Of a DNA stretch of 64,000 nt, positions 9,943-17,060 are shown in pieces. Positions within the stretch are counted from its first letter, which is position 1, and each line of letters starts with the position of its first letter. A model generated the notes under the pieces. It was not told the origin of the DNA. It saw nothing but the letters and a program-made list of their open reading frames with translations, and made no database searches. The position numbers and the translations under genes are program-made. The stretch is from Gracilibacter sp. BRH_c7a (lineage in GTDB: Bacteria; Bacillota; Desulfitobacteriia; Desulfitobacteriales; Syntrophobotulaceae). Location of the stretch: positions 1 through 64,000 of the forward strand of contig LOEZ01000020.1 in the NCBI GenBank assembly GCA_001516055.1, in the 5' to 3' direction.

Positions 9943-11775
9943 ATGAGGCCAAAGCTACTTCTAGTTGCACCTAATGAAAATATTGCCCATTCAGCTAGAG
10001 AGGTAGCTGAGGAAGGGGAGTTCAATTGTCGCATTGTCGTAGGGAATCTACAGAATAATGGAACTAAGTTTGCGCGAGAGGCAGAGAAAGACGGAACAGA
10101 AGCAATCATAAGCAGAGGGGGGACCTTCTTATTTATTAAGGAAATGGTTGAGAATATTCCCTGTATTCCTATCAGTGTATCTACATTAGATTTGCTTCAG
10201 GCTCTTAAAGCTGTATCTCATAATTATAGAAAAATCGGAGTTATGGGTTTTCCAAATACAATATATGAAGCTTCTTCAGTAGGAAAGTTTCTAGACCTGA
10301 AGATTGTAGAGATTCCCTTACAGGACCTTGTCTCTCTTACCCATAGAATAAAAGAACTGCAAGCTAAAGGACTTGAAGCAATTGTTGGCGATACAGTTTC
10401 TTCTTTTATTGCTTCGGAGATTGGAGTTGAAAGTGTACTTATCAATTCTGGTAAGAGAGCTATTTTTCATGCTATGGAGAGAGCTGAAGAATTGGCTTAT
10501 CTGCGACGCAAAGAAGCCTTTGTTCAGCAACGTGTTCGGGCGATTCTAGACAGTGTTACTGAAGGGATTATTGCCTTGGATAACCAGCATACAATTATAG
10601 ACATTAATCCAGCAGTTGAACGCTATTTTGGATTAAAGAGGCACAACTTACTCGGCAAATTAATCAAAGAAGCATTACCTGAATATCAATCTGTAAATGA
10701 TGAACTGCTGACCATTAAGAATCAAAAATATCTAATTGTTTCCCAACGTATTCGTCATGAAGGAATCGAGGGCGGGTCTATTCTTACTTTGAAACCTTTG
10801 AAACAGATTCAAGATTTGGAAAAGAAAGCTCGTAAGAAACTGTATGCGCGTGGATTAGTGGCTAAACATACATTTGCGGATATCATGGGAAAAAGTGAAC
10901 CTATCTTAAAAGCTGTGGAATGGGCTAAAAGAATTAGCAAATCAAATTCCACAGTGATTATTGATGGAAGAACAGGCACTGGTAAAGAAATGTTTGCCCA
11001 AAGTATTCACAATGCAAGTTTACGTGAGAATGAACCGTTTGTTGCGGTAAACTGCGCATCTCTTCCTGAATCTCTATTAGAAAGTGAACTTTTTGGATAT
11101 GTAGAAGGAAGTTTTACAGATGCACGGAAAGGCGGAAAGGCTGGGTTATTTGAGCTTGCTCATCAAGGAACTATTTTTCTGGACGAAATAGGGGATATGA
11201 GTATTGCAGTTCAAGCTAAGGTTCTGCGCGTACTGCAGGAGAAAGAAGTTATTCGTTTAGGAGATAATAAAGTGATCCCCGTCGACATCAGGGTCATTGC
11301 TGCAACCCACGTAGATCTCCGAGAAGCAGTAAAAGAGGGGAAATTTAGAGTGGATCTATTTTATAGAGTTAATGTCTTGAAACTGACAATACCTACTTTG
11401 GCAGAACGGAAAGAGGATATCTGCCTTTTGGCGGAACATTTTTTACAGAAGTTCAAGATACCGCTTACTTTCGAAACAGAAGCTTTGCTAGCCCTTCTTG
11501 GATATTGCTGGCCAGGGAATATTAGAGAACTACATAATTTCATTGAAAGACTAGTGGTGTTGAGTGATGGGCCTATGATAGGTAAAAGGGATGTGTTAGC
11601 GCTTCTTCCTGAAGAGATGGTGAACACAAACGAAATAAGGCGTTCACGACGCTTAACAGACAATGATCTGCTAGAAGCATTACGAAAGACTAGCGGGAAT
11701 CAAACCCATGCATCTGAAATGCTTGGGATAAATAGATCCACTCTCTGGAGGCGATTACAGAAGATTAATGAGTAG
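9943..11775 (+). CDS. PrpR-type sigma-54-dependent transcriptional activator
   Basis: About 610 residues. The order is a PrpR_N-like ligand domain (about 1-190), a PAS-like domain (about 200-290), an AAA+ domain (about 310-545), and a Fis-type helix-turn-helix (ASEMLGINRSTLWRRLQK) at the end. The Walker A is GRTGTGKE (342-349) and the Walker B is TIFLDEIGD. The sigma-54 contact loop is GSFTDA (389-394) instead of GAFTGA. The start is the ATG at 9943 with GAGGTGA 6 nt upstream, not the GTG at 9934. It lies just upstream of a sigma-54 promoter and the tctCBA genes, which it very likely controls in response to a small organic acid. Confidence 0.88.
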   Translation: MRPKLLLVAPNENIAHSAREVAEEGEFNCRIVVGNLQNNGTKFAREAEKDGTEAIISRGGTFLFIKEMVENIPCIPISVSTLDLLQALKAVSHNYRKIGVMGFPNTIYEASSVGKFLDLKIVEIPLQDLVSLTHRIKELQAKGLEAIVGDTVSSFIASEIGVESVLINSGKRAIFHAMERAEELAYLRRKEAFVQQRVRAILDSVTEGIIALDNQHTIIDINPAVERYFGLKRHNLLGKLIKEALPEYQSVNDELLTIKNQKYLIVSQRIRHEGIEGGSILTLKPLKQIQDLEKKARKKLYARGLVAKHTFADIMGKSEPILKAVEWAKRISKSNSTVIIDGRTGTGKEMFAQSIHNASLRENEPFVAVNCASLPESLLESELFGYVEGSFTDARKGGKAGLFELAHQGTIFLDEIGDMSIAVQAKVLRVLQEKEVIRLGDNKVIPVDIRVIAATHVDLREAVKEGKFRVDLFYRVNVLKLTIPTLAERKEDICLLAEHFLQKFKIPLTFETEALLALLGYCWPGNIRELHNFIERLVVLSDGPMIGKRDVLALLPEEMVNTNEIRRSRRLTDNDLLEALRKTSGNQTHASEMLGINRSTLWRRLQKINE

Positions 11776-11785
11776 CATATTATAC

Positions 11786-11813
11786 CGTCAGTTTAAATAA
11801 CTGACGTTTTTTA
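11786..11813 (+). terminator. Intrinsic terminator after the sigma-54 activator gene
   Basis: A perfect 8-bp stem, CGTCAGTT (11786-11793) and AACTGACG (11799-11806), is followed by TTTTTT. It separates the regulator from the operon that it is thought to activate. Confidence 0.88.
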
Positions 11814-11822
11814 TTAGGAACG

Positions 11823-11870
11823 TTGCAAGTGTTGCGAATAATGTTGCGTATATATTGCAAGGCTGTTGCG
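11823..11870 (+). promoter_or_regulatory. Candidate upstream activator sites: five TTGC repeats
   Basis: TTGC occurs at 11823, 11832, 11844, 11855 and 11866, mostly as GTTGCG or TTGCAA. The last four are spaced 12, 11 and 11 bp, about one helical turn, so they lie on one face of the DNA. They sit roughly 100-140 bp upstream of the predicted sigma-54 start site, where enhancer-binding activators usually bind. Confidence 0.55.
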
Positions 11871-11904
11871 ATGTTAGGCTTGTGTAAAACGTTTGGCTGG
11901 AGAA

Positions 11905-11919
11905 CCGTTATTATAACGG
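11905..11919. promoter_or_regulatory. 15-bp perfect palindrome upstream of the sigma-54 promoter
   Basis: CCGTTAT-T-ATAACGG is a perfect inverted repeat centred on 11912, about 29 bp before the -24 element. It may be an operator or a second activator site. No protein can be assigned from sequence. Confidence 0.45.
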
Positions 11920-11939
11920 GATTTAGTCAATTGAGAAGT

Positions 11940-11955
11940 TGGCATGATACTTGCT
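11940..11955 (+). promoter_or_regulatory. Sigma-54 (-24/-12) promoter of the tct operon
   Basis: TGGCATGATACTTGCT matches the consensus TGGCAC-N5-TTGCW, with one change in the -24 element. GG (11941-11942) and GC (11953-11954) are exactly 10 bp apart. The start site should fall near 11966, about 48 bp before tctC. The neighbouring activator gene of the sigma-54 class supports the call. Confidence 0.88.
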
Positions 11956-12013
11956 TTATATAATGTATTGAAACAAGTCCTGATAATAGGGGAGTAAAAA
12001 AGGAGGAATTTTA

Positions 12014-13039
12014 GTGTCGAGAAAAAGAAATCACATTGTAGTAGTTCTACTGATAGTTGCCCTTATGTTTACTTTGATCGCCTGTGCAAAGCCGACAGCT
12101 GCGCCAACACCAGCTCCAGCTCCAGCTCCAGCAGAAAGCAACTATCCCGAGAAACCGATTACCAATTTGATGGGTTTTAGTCCTGGTGGTGGCAGTGATC
12201 AACTCGCCCAACTAACAGTACCGTTCTTATCCAAGAACCTAAACACAACTTTTACCAATGTTTATAAGCCGGGAGCAACAGGTGCTATTGCTTGGACTGA
12301 GTTAGCCAAGCAAACAAAAAACGATGGTTATACAATTAGTGTAACGCCTACTCCTATGCTCATGACCAACTATATTATGAATCCCGATATTACTTATACG
12401 ATTGAAGAACTTGAACCTCTCGCTAATGTTGTCACTGATCCTGCGGTTATTGCAGTAGGTGTCGATAGTCCTTTTAAAACATACGAGGATTTTGTTAACG
12501 CTGTTAAAGCTGAACCTGGAAAAGTTACAGTTGGAAATTCTGGGACAGGAGGAGACGACTTTTTCACTGTTTTAATGTGGGAACAACAAACCAACCTAAA
12601 AGTTCAGATGGTACCTTTCCAAGGAGATGGACCTTCCTGGCAGGCTGCGCAGGGTGGTAAGATTGATGCTAGCTTTACTAACCTTGGTATAACCTATCCT
12701 CAAGTAAAAGCGGGGAATCTCAGAATTCTTGCTATTTTCTCTGCAGAAAGATCAAAACTCTTACCCGATGTTTCAACGGCCAAAGAACTTGGAGCCAATG
12801 TTGTTACGGGTGCCTCCCGTGGATACAGTGCACCAAAAGGCATCCCTGCGGATGCTAAAGCTAAATTACTTGATGCCTTTGATGAAATGTTTAAAGATCC
12901 CGAATTCGTTGCTGCTTGTGAAAAACAAGGTCTGGAAATTGATGCAATGATCGGGGACGAGTATGGCAAATTCCTTAAAGATAACGAAGCTGCGTACAAG
13001 GACATCTGGAATGCGGTTAAAGATCAATACAAGAGTTAA
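12014..13039 (+). CDS. tctC: Tripartite tricarboxylate transporter substrate-binding lipoprotein
   Basis: A 341-residue extracytoplasmic receptor. It has an N-terminal signal with lipobox LIAC, a PTPAPAPAPAPA linker, and then a TctC/Bug domain starting YPEKPITNLMGFSPGGGSDQ, typical of this family. The start is GTG with AGGAGG at 12001-12006. It captures an organic acid, such as a di- or tricarboxylate or a hydroxy/sulfo acid, and hands it to the TctB-TctA membrane unit encoded next. It is the first gene behind the sigma-54 promoter. The ligand cannot be read from sequence. Confidence 0.92.
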   Translation: MSRKRNHIVVVLLIVALMFTLIACAKPTAAPTPAPAPAPAESNYPEKPITNLMGFSPGGGSDQLAQLTVPFLSKNLNTTFTNVYKPGATGAIAWTELAKQTKNDGYTISVTPTPMLMTNYIMNPDITYTIEELEPLANVVTDPAVIAVGVDSPFKTYEDFVNAVKAEPGKVTVGNSGTGGDDFFTVLMWEQQTNLKVQMVPFQGDGPSWQAAQGGKIDASFTNLGITYPQVKAGNLRILAIFSAERSKLLPDVSTAKELGANVVTGASRGYSAPKGIPADAKAKLLDAFDEMFKDPEFVAACEKQGLEIDAMIGDEYGKFLKDNEAAYKDIWNAVKDQYKS

Positions 13040-13052
13040 TAGCATGATTATG

Positions 13053-13083
13053 AAGGGGAGAGCAGTCTCGCGCTCTCCCTTTT
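13053..13083 (+). terminator. Partial terminator/attenuating stem-loop between tctC and tctB
   Basis: GGGAGAGC (13056-13063) pairs with GCTCTCCC (13072-13079), extended by a G-U and two A-U pairs, and is followed by a short T-run. It could stop part of the transcripts, or protect the 3' end of tctC mRNA, so that the binding protein is made in excess over the membrane subunits. Confidence 0.55.
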
Positions 13084-13113
13084 ATACGAATACTGCCTCT
13101 ATAGGAGGAGAAA

Positions 13114-13557
13114 ATGAAAAAACAATTAATATTAAATATGGCAGCTGTATTTTTAGCACTTTTTATGGCTTGGTTATTCTACTATGAATCATTGGATTTA
13201 CCTAAAGTCGCTTATCAGCTTCCTAGAATGCTAACCTATCTGATTACTATTCTTGCTATTATTCTAATTATTGAATCGTATCTAAAGTACCGCAAAACAA
13301 CGGAAGAAGTGCAAGAAGAAGGGATTATGGTTCGACGTACCTTCCTGTTTATTTGTTCAATAGCACTTTACATCTATCTTATTGACTTTCTAGGTTATTT
13401 CATTACTACACCATTATTTATTTTTGGTTCAATGTATTTTTTAAAAGCTACTAAAATACGTAATATTTTATATGTCACCATAGGGTTCACCTTATTTGTA
13501 TATCTGCTATTTGTGAGATTCCTTCATTTGCCAATTCCGTTAGGACCATTATCCTGA
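13114..13557 (+). CDS. tctB: Tripartite tricarboxylate transporter small membrane subunit
   Basis: A 147-residue protein with four predicted membrane helices, the TctB/DUF1468 layout. The family is poorly conserved in sequence but is recognised by size, topology and place between tctC and tctA. AGGAGG precedes the ATG. It forms the permease together with TctA in the cytoplasmic membrane. The last helices end in PIPLGPLS, 14 bp before tctA. Confidence 0.88.
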   Translation: MKKQLILNMAAVFLALFMAWLFYYESLDLPKVAYQLPRMLTYLITILAIILIIESYLKYRKTTEEVQEEGIMVRRTFLFICSIALYIYLIDFLGYFITTPLFIFGSMYFLKATKIRNILYVTIGFTLFVYLLFVRFLHLPIPLGPLS

Positions 13558-13571
13558 GAGGAGGATGAGTC

Positions 13572-15068
13572 ATGGAGAATGTATTACTTGGACTTACTAA
13601 TGTTTTAAACTTAATCAATATCGTAGCAATTTTTGCTGGAACCGCTATCGGTCTATTTGTAGGCGCAATGCCTGGGCTTTCTGCGACCATGGCGATAGCT
13701 CTTCTTTTACCACTTACCTTTGGGCTACCTCCTGCTACAGGAATCAGTATGTTGGCTTCATTATACCTAGCCGCAATGTACGGTGGCTCAATCGCTGCTA
13801 TTCTTATTCGTACTCCGGGGACTCCTGCAGCGGCTGCAACAGTGTTAGATGGGTACCCGATGGCTCAGAAGGGACAGGCAGGAAAAGCTTTGGGAGTATC
13901 ACTGGTAGCCTCTCTAGTTGGCGGGATTATTAGTAGTATTGCTTTACTTACAGTAGCACCAATTCTGGGTAAAATAGCACTTCAATTTGGACCAATCGAA
14001 TTATTCGCTGTAGCTGTTCTGGGTATGACTATCATTGGATCCTTATCTCAGGGTTCAACTACCAAAGGACTATTAGCGGGAGCTATAGGAGTTATGATCG
14101 CAATGGTAGGTATGGATCCTATCTCAGGTGCTCCGAGGTTTACCTTTGGATATTTACAGTTGTTTTCCGGTATTTCTTTCGTTGTCGCCTTAATTGGTCT
14201 TTTCTCAATTCCCCAAGCGATAAGGCTTATTGAAAAAGATATAAAATTACAAAAAGCAAACAAGATTACAGATAAAATGCTTCCAACTCTTAAAGAGTTA
14301 AAAACAATGTGGGTGACAATGATTCGTTCCAGCTTTATTGGAATTTTTACTGGTCTTATTCCGGGAACTGGAGGTGACACTGCATGTTGGTTTGGTTATA
14401 ACGAAGCAAAACGCTTTTCTAAGCATAAAGAAAAGTTTGGGACCGGTTATCCTGAAGGGGTTGCCGCTTCTGAGGCGGCTAATAATGCAGTGGTGGGGGG
14501 AGCACTTATTCCTACGCTCGCTTTAGGTATTCCAGGGAGTTCCGGTACTGCAGTTCTCATGGGAGGATTAATGGTGCATGGAATAATGCCGGGTCCAACG
14601 CTGATGACGGAATATGCAGATGTAACTTACACTTTGATTTGGGCGGTTATGCTCGCAAATTTTGCGATGTTTGGTGTTGGTTTACTCTTCACTAGAGTTA
14701 GCGTATCTGTAACGAAGGTGCCGAATAAAGTGCTTGCACCAATCATTGTTATTCTAAGTGTTATCGGATCTTTTAGTATTAATAACAGTGTTTTTGATGT
14801 AGGCTTAATGTTCGGATTTGGTCTTTTAGGATATTTTATGGATAAGATCAAAATGCCGACTGCACCTATGATTGTGGGTTTAATTCTGGGGATGATGTTA
14901 GATAATTCTTTTAACCAGTCTATGATGATGAGCCAAGACGATTATCTAGTATTCTTTAAGAATCCGATTGCCGCTACGTTACTCGCCATCGCTGGGCTAT
15001 CTATTCTTCAGTCTACTCCACTGTTTGGATTCTTACGTAGCAAGTTAATAAGAGGCAAAAATCCATAA
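13572..15068 (+). CDS. tctA: Tripartite tricarboxylate transporter large membrane subunit
   Basis: A 498-residue permease with about 11-12 membrane helices. The family signature appears twice: GTAIGLFVGAMPGLSATM near the N-terminus and FTGLIPGTGGDTACWFGY near residue 260, followed by GTGYPEGVAASEAANNA. Together with TctB it drives ion-coupled uptake of the acid delivered by TctC. AGGAGG lies just upstream of the ATG. Full length, with no defects seen. Confidence 0.95.
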   Translation: MENVLLGLTNVLNLINIVAIFAGTAIGLFVGAMPGLSATMAIALLLPLTFGLPPATGISMLASLYLAAMYGGSIAAILIRTPGTPAAAATVLDGYPMAQKGQAGKALGVSLVASLVGGIISSIALLTVAPILGKIALQFGPIELFAVAVLGMTIIGSLSQGSTTKGLLAGAIGVMIAMVGMDPISGAPRFTFGYLQLFSGISFVVALIGLFSIPQAIRLIEKDIKLQKANKITDKMLPTLKELKTMWVTMIRSSFIGIFTGLIPGTGGDTACWFGYNEAKRFSKHKEKFGTGYPEGVAASEAANNAVVGGALIPTLALGIPGSSGTAVLMGGLMVHGIMPGPTLMTEYADVTYTLIWAVMLANFAMFGVGLLFTRVSVSVTKVPNKVLAPIIVILSVIGSFSINNSVFDVGLMFGFGLLGYFMDKIKMPTAPMIVGLILGMMLDNSFNQSMMMSQDDYLVFFKNPIAATLLAIAGLSILQSTPLFGFLRSKLIRGKNP

Positions 15069-15072
15069 TGAA

Positions 15073-15111
15073 AAATCTTTTAGATGCAAAAGATTTATGT
15101 AAGCATCTAAA
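15073..15111 (+). other. Two mutually exclusive hairpins between tctA and the lyase genes
   Basis: Stem A pairs AAATCTTTT (15073-15081) with AAAAGATTT (15088-15096). Stem B pairs TTTAGATGC (15079-15087) with GCATCTAAA (15103-15111). Both are perfect 9-bp helices and share 15079-15081, so only one can form in full at a time. Neither has a T-tract, so processing or differential expression is more likely than classical attenuation. Confidence 0.45.
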
Positions 15112-15178
15112 TTGCCATATGATTAATTGAGCTTTGCAAACGAACAAATTTAGCAAGTCTTTAAAGGGAGAGAGAACA

Positions 15179-15463
15179 ATGAATAGTTCAAAAGCAGTAC
15201 AGGTTGACTCGCGTGATAACGTTGCCGTAGTCCTCTCTGATATTAAAGTTGGGGACAAAGTAAATGTTGTTACTGAAACAGAAGTCATTGAAATAATTGC
15301 AAAGTCAGATATCACTTTCGGGCACAAAATAGCCTTAGTTGCTTTTCAACCCCAAAAGCCTATCATCAAGTATGGCGAAGAAATAGGCAAAAGCCTGGAT
15401 GCAATAGCTGTAGGGGAATGGGTTCACTTGCACAATGTCTATTGTGAGCGAGGCAGACAATAA
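15179..15463 (+). CDS. UxaA/SuyA-type lyase small subunit (SAF domain)
   Basis: A 94-residue protein made of one SAF-type domain. It carries the signature GHKIALVAFQ, IIKYGEEIGK and the final GEWVHLHNVYCERGR, matching the N-terminal domain of altronate/galactarate dehydratases and the alpha subunit of (2R)-sulfolactate sulfo-lyase. The start is the ATG at 15179 behind AAAGGGAGA; longer in-frame starts lack a binding site. It pairs with the large subunit 46 bp downstream. Either a sugar-acid dehydratase or a sulfolactate lyase fits. The split two-gene form is shared with SuyAB and many anaerobe homologues. Confidence 0.85.
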   Translation: MNSSKAVQVDSRDNVAVVLSDIKVGDKVNVVTETEVIEIIAKSDITFGHKIALVAFQPQKPIIKYGEEIGKSLDAIAVGEWVHLHNVYCERGRQ

Positions 15464-15509
15464 TGTGAGGTTTACAGCTGTATAAAGGCAAGGAAGGAAA
15501 AGAGTTTAT

Positions 15510-16679
15510 ATGAAAACATTTATGGGATACCGTAGGCCAATAGGTCTGCCTGGAGTAAGAAACATGGTTGCAATTATTCCCTCGGTTTTTTGTGCCAATA
15601 CTGTTGTGCAACGCATTTCCGATCAAGTTAGTGGAACAGTTTGCTTTCCGCATCCAGTAGGTTGTTCTCAAGTGGGAAACGACCTGGAACTTACGGCGAA
15701 AGCTTTAAAAGGGCTTGGTAGACATCCGAATTTTTACGGAGTAGTTATTATTGGACTTGGTTGTGAGCGTTTTAAACCTGAAGAGCTCGAAGCTAGCATT
15801 AAAGAATGGGATAAACCTGTGGAAAGTGTAGTTATTCAAGAGGCAGGAGACACCCTTAAAACTATAGAACAAGGGGTAAGAATTGCCCAAAGAATGGTTG
15901 CTGAAGCTGCCAAACAACAGCAAGAAGAGTTCCCAATTTCGGAACTTTGTCTCGGTCTTAAATGTGGAGGGACAGATGCCACATCTGGAATTGCTGCTAA
16001 TCCTACTCTTGGCTGGGTTACAGATCAGATTGTAGCGGCAGGTGGACGGGCAATTTTTACAGAAGTAACAGAACTCATAGGTGCTGAGCACGTTCTAGCA
16101 AAAAGAGCTGTTAATGAGCAAGTAGCAAAGGATATATACGATACGATATCCTGTATGGAAGAAAAGCTTAAACTTGGAACACATCATGCTGATCTTCAGA
16201 ACCGTTCTGCTCTGATCTCTCCAGGAAATGAAGATGGTGGAGTAACCACTGTATCAGAAAAGGCCCTTGGGGGGATTCACAAGGCAGGTACAGCTCCTAT
16301 TAATGGCGTACTAAAATATGGAGAAGCAATCACTAAGTCTGGCCTGCATATTCTTGATTGTCCAGGGCATGATGGAGAAGCAGTAACAGGATTAGTTGCA
16401 TCAGGCTGTCAAATAATCGGTTTTACCTCAGGAAGAGGTACCCCTACAGGTTTTGCTGGGGTACCTGTAGTGAAGATTACAGGAAACAACATCACATACC
16501 AACGTATGGGCTTTAATCTTGATTTCAATGCCGGTGGAATCATCGATGGTAAAACTATCTCGGAAGTGGGCGCAGAACTACTAGAACTATTTATTAAAAC
16601 AGCTTCAGGCGTGCCAACCAAAGCTGAAATGATTAAAGGTAATGAGTTATTCTGTATCACTAGGAGTTATGGTGGATAA
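15510..16679 (+). CDS. UxaA/SuyB-type lyase large subunit
   Basis: A 389-residue catalytic subunit. Family motifs in order: GYRRPIGLPGVRNMVAIIPS at the N-terminus, LKCGGTDATSGIAANPTLGW, SPGNEDGGVTTVSEKALGG, and FTSGRGTPTGFAGVPVVKIT near the C-terminus. Enzymes of this family remove water from altronate or galactarate, or sulfite from (2R)-3-sulfolactate, at a metal-dependent site. Its place behind tctCBA suggests that the imported acid is its substrate. The sequence alone does not separate the alternatives. The preceding AAGGAAGGAAAAG is the likely ribosome binding site. Confidence 0.87.
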   Translation: MKTFMGYRRPIGLPGVRNMVAIIPSVFCANTVVQRISDQVSGTVCFPHPVGCSQVGNDLELTAKALKGLGRHPNFYGVVIIGLGCERFKPEELEASIKEWDKPVESVVIQEAGDTLKTIEQGVRIAQRMVAEAAKQQQEEFPISELCLGLKCGGTDATSGIAANPTLGWVTDQIVAAGGRAIFTEVTELIGAEHVLAKRAVNEQVAKDIYDTISCMEEKLKLGTHHADLQNRSALISPGNEDGGVTTVSEKALGGIHKAGTAPINGVLKYGEAITKSGLHILDCPGHDGEAVTGLVASGCQIIGFTSGRGTPTGFAGVPVVKITGNNITYQRMGFNLDFNAGGIIDGKTISEVGAELLELFIKTASGVPTKAEMIKGNELFCITRSYGG

Positions 16680-16733
16680 TTCTTGAATTAGAAAACAATC
16701 ATTTGTCAATTGCTTTCTTAACCTCCTTCTTAT

Positions 16734-16758
16734 TAGGCTGTCGCATTGCGGCAGCCTA
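16734..16758. terminator. Hairpin between convergent lyase and dinB-operon ends
   Basis: TAGGCTG-T-CGC (16734-16744) pairs with GCG-G-CAGCCTA (16748-16758), an 11-bp stem with one G-U pair and a 3-nt loop. It lies between two converging units and may serve both, but no strong T-tract is present on either side. Confidence 0.5.
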
Positions 16759-16760
16759 GC

Positions 16761-17024
16761 TTATATCTTGTAGAGATACCATCGACAAGTACTTAGCTCA
16801 TATTTTAGTTCGAATACCTTTAGAACACCGTTTATTTCTCCCTGACATCGAAAAAGCAGCATACGATTACCTGCAACTTTTTCCTCTTCTCTAAAAAGTA
16901 CGTGGTTTATTTTTATAGTCTTATAGGCATCATCTTCGGTTAAAATTCTATATCTTAAGGGATGAGGAATTCCCTCTCTGTTGAACCAGACCATAGACTC
17001 TATAGGTTGCATGTAAATTTTCAT
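16761..17024 (-). CDS. Small conserved-looking protein downstream of dinB
   Basis: An 87-residue protein with no signal peptide or membrane segment. It is rich in beta-like stretches, with aromatic ends (MVWFNREGIPHPLRY at the N-side, CRWYLYKI at the end). The general pattern, a small protein of Pro-x-Arg-Tyr followed by a final aromatic strand, recalls the small DUF6504-type proteins found beside Y-family polymerases; I hold this loosely. AGAGGTGAT lies just upstream of the ATG. The gene begins 36 bp after dinB on the same strand, so it should be SOS-induced with it. Confidence 0.6.
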   Translation of the reverse strand: MKIYMQPIESMVWFNREGIPHPLRYRILTEDDAYKTIKINHVLFREEEKVAGNRMLLFRCQGEINGVLKVFELKYELSTCRWYLYKI

Positions 17025-17060
17025 GATATCACCTCTGGGGAATTATTTATGAGTAGGAAT

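Noticed and set aside
15705-16091. 128-residue minus-strand frame opposite the lyase large subunit
   Set aside because: Antisense to a conserved gene. The many Cys and Phe residues are a by-product of the complementary codons.
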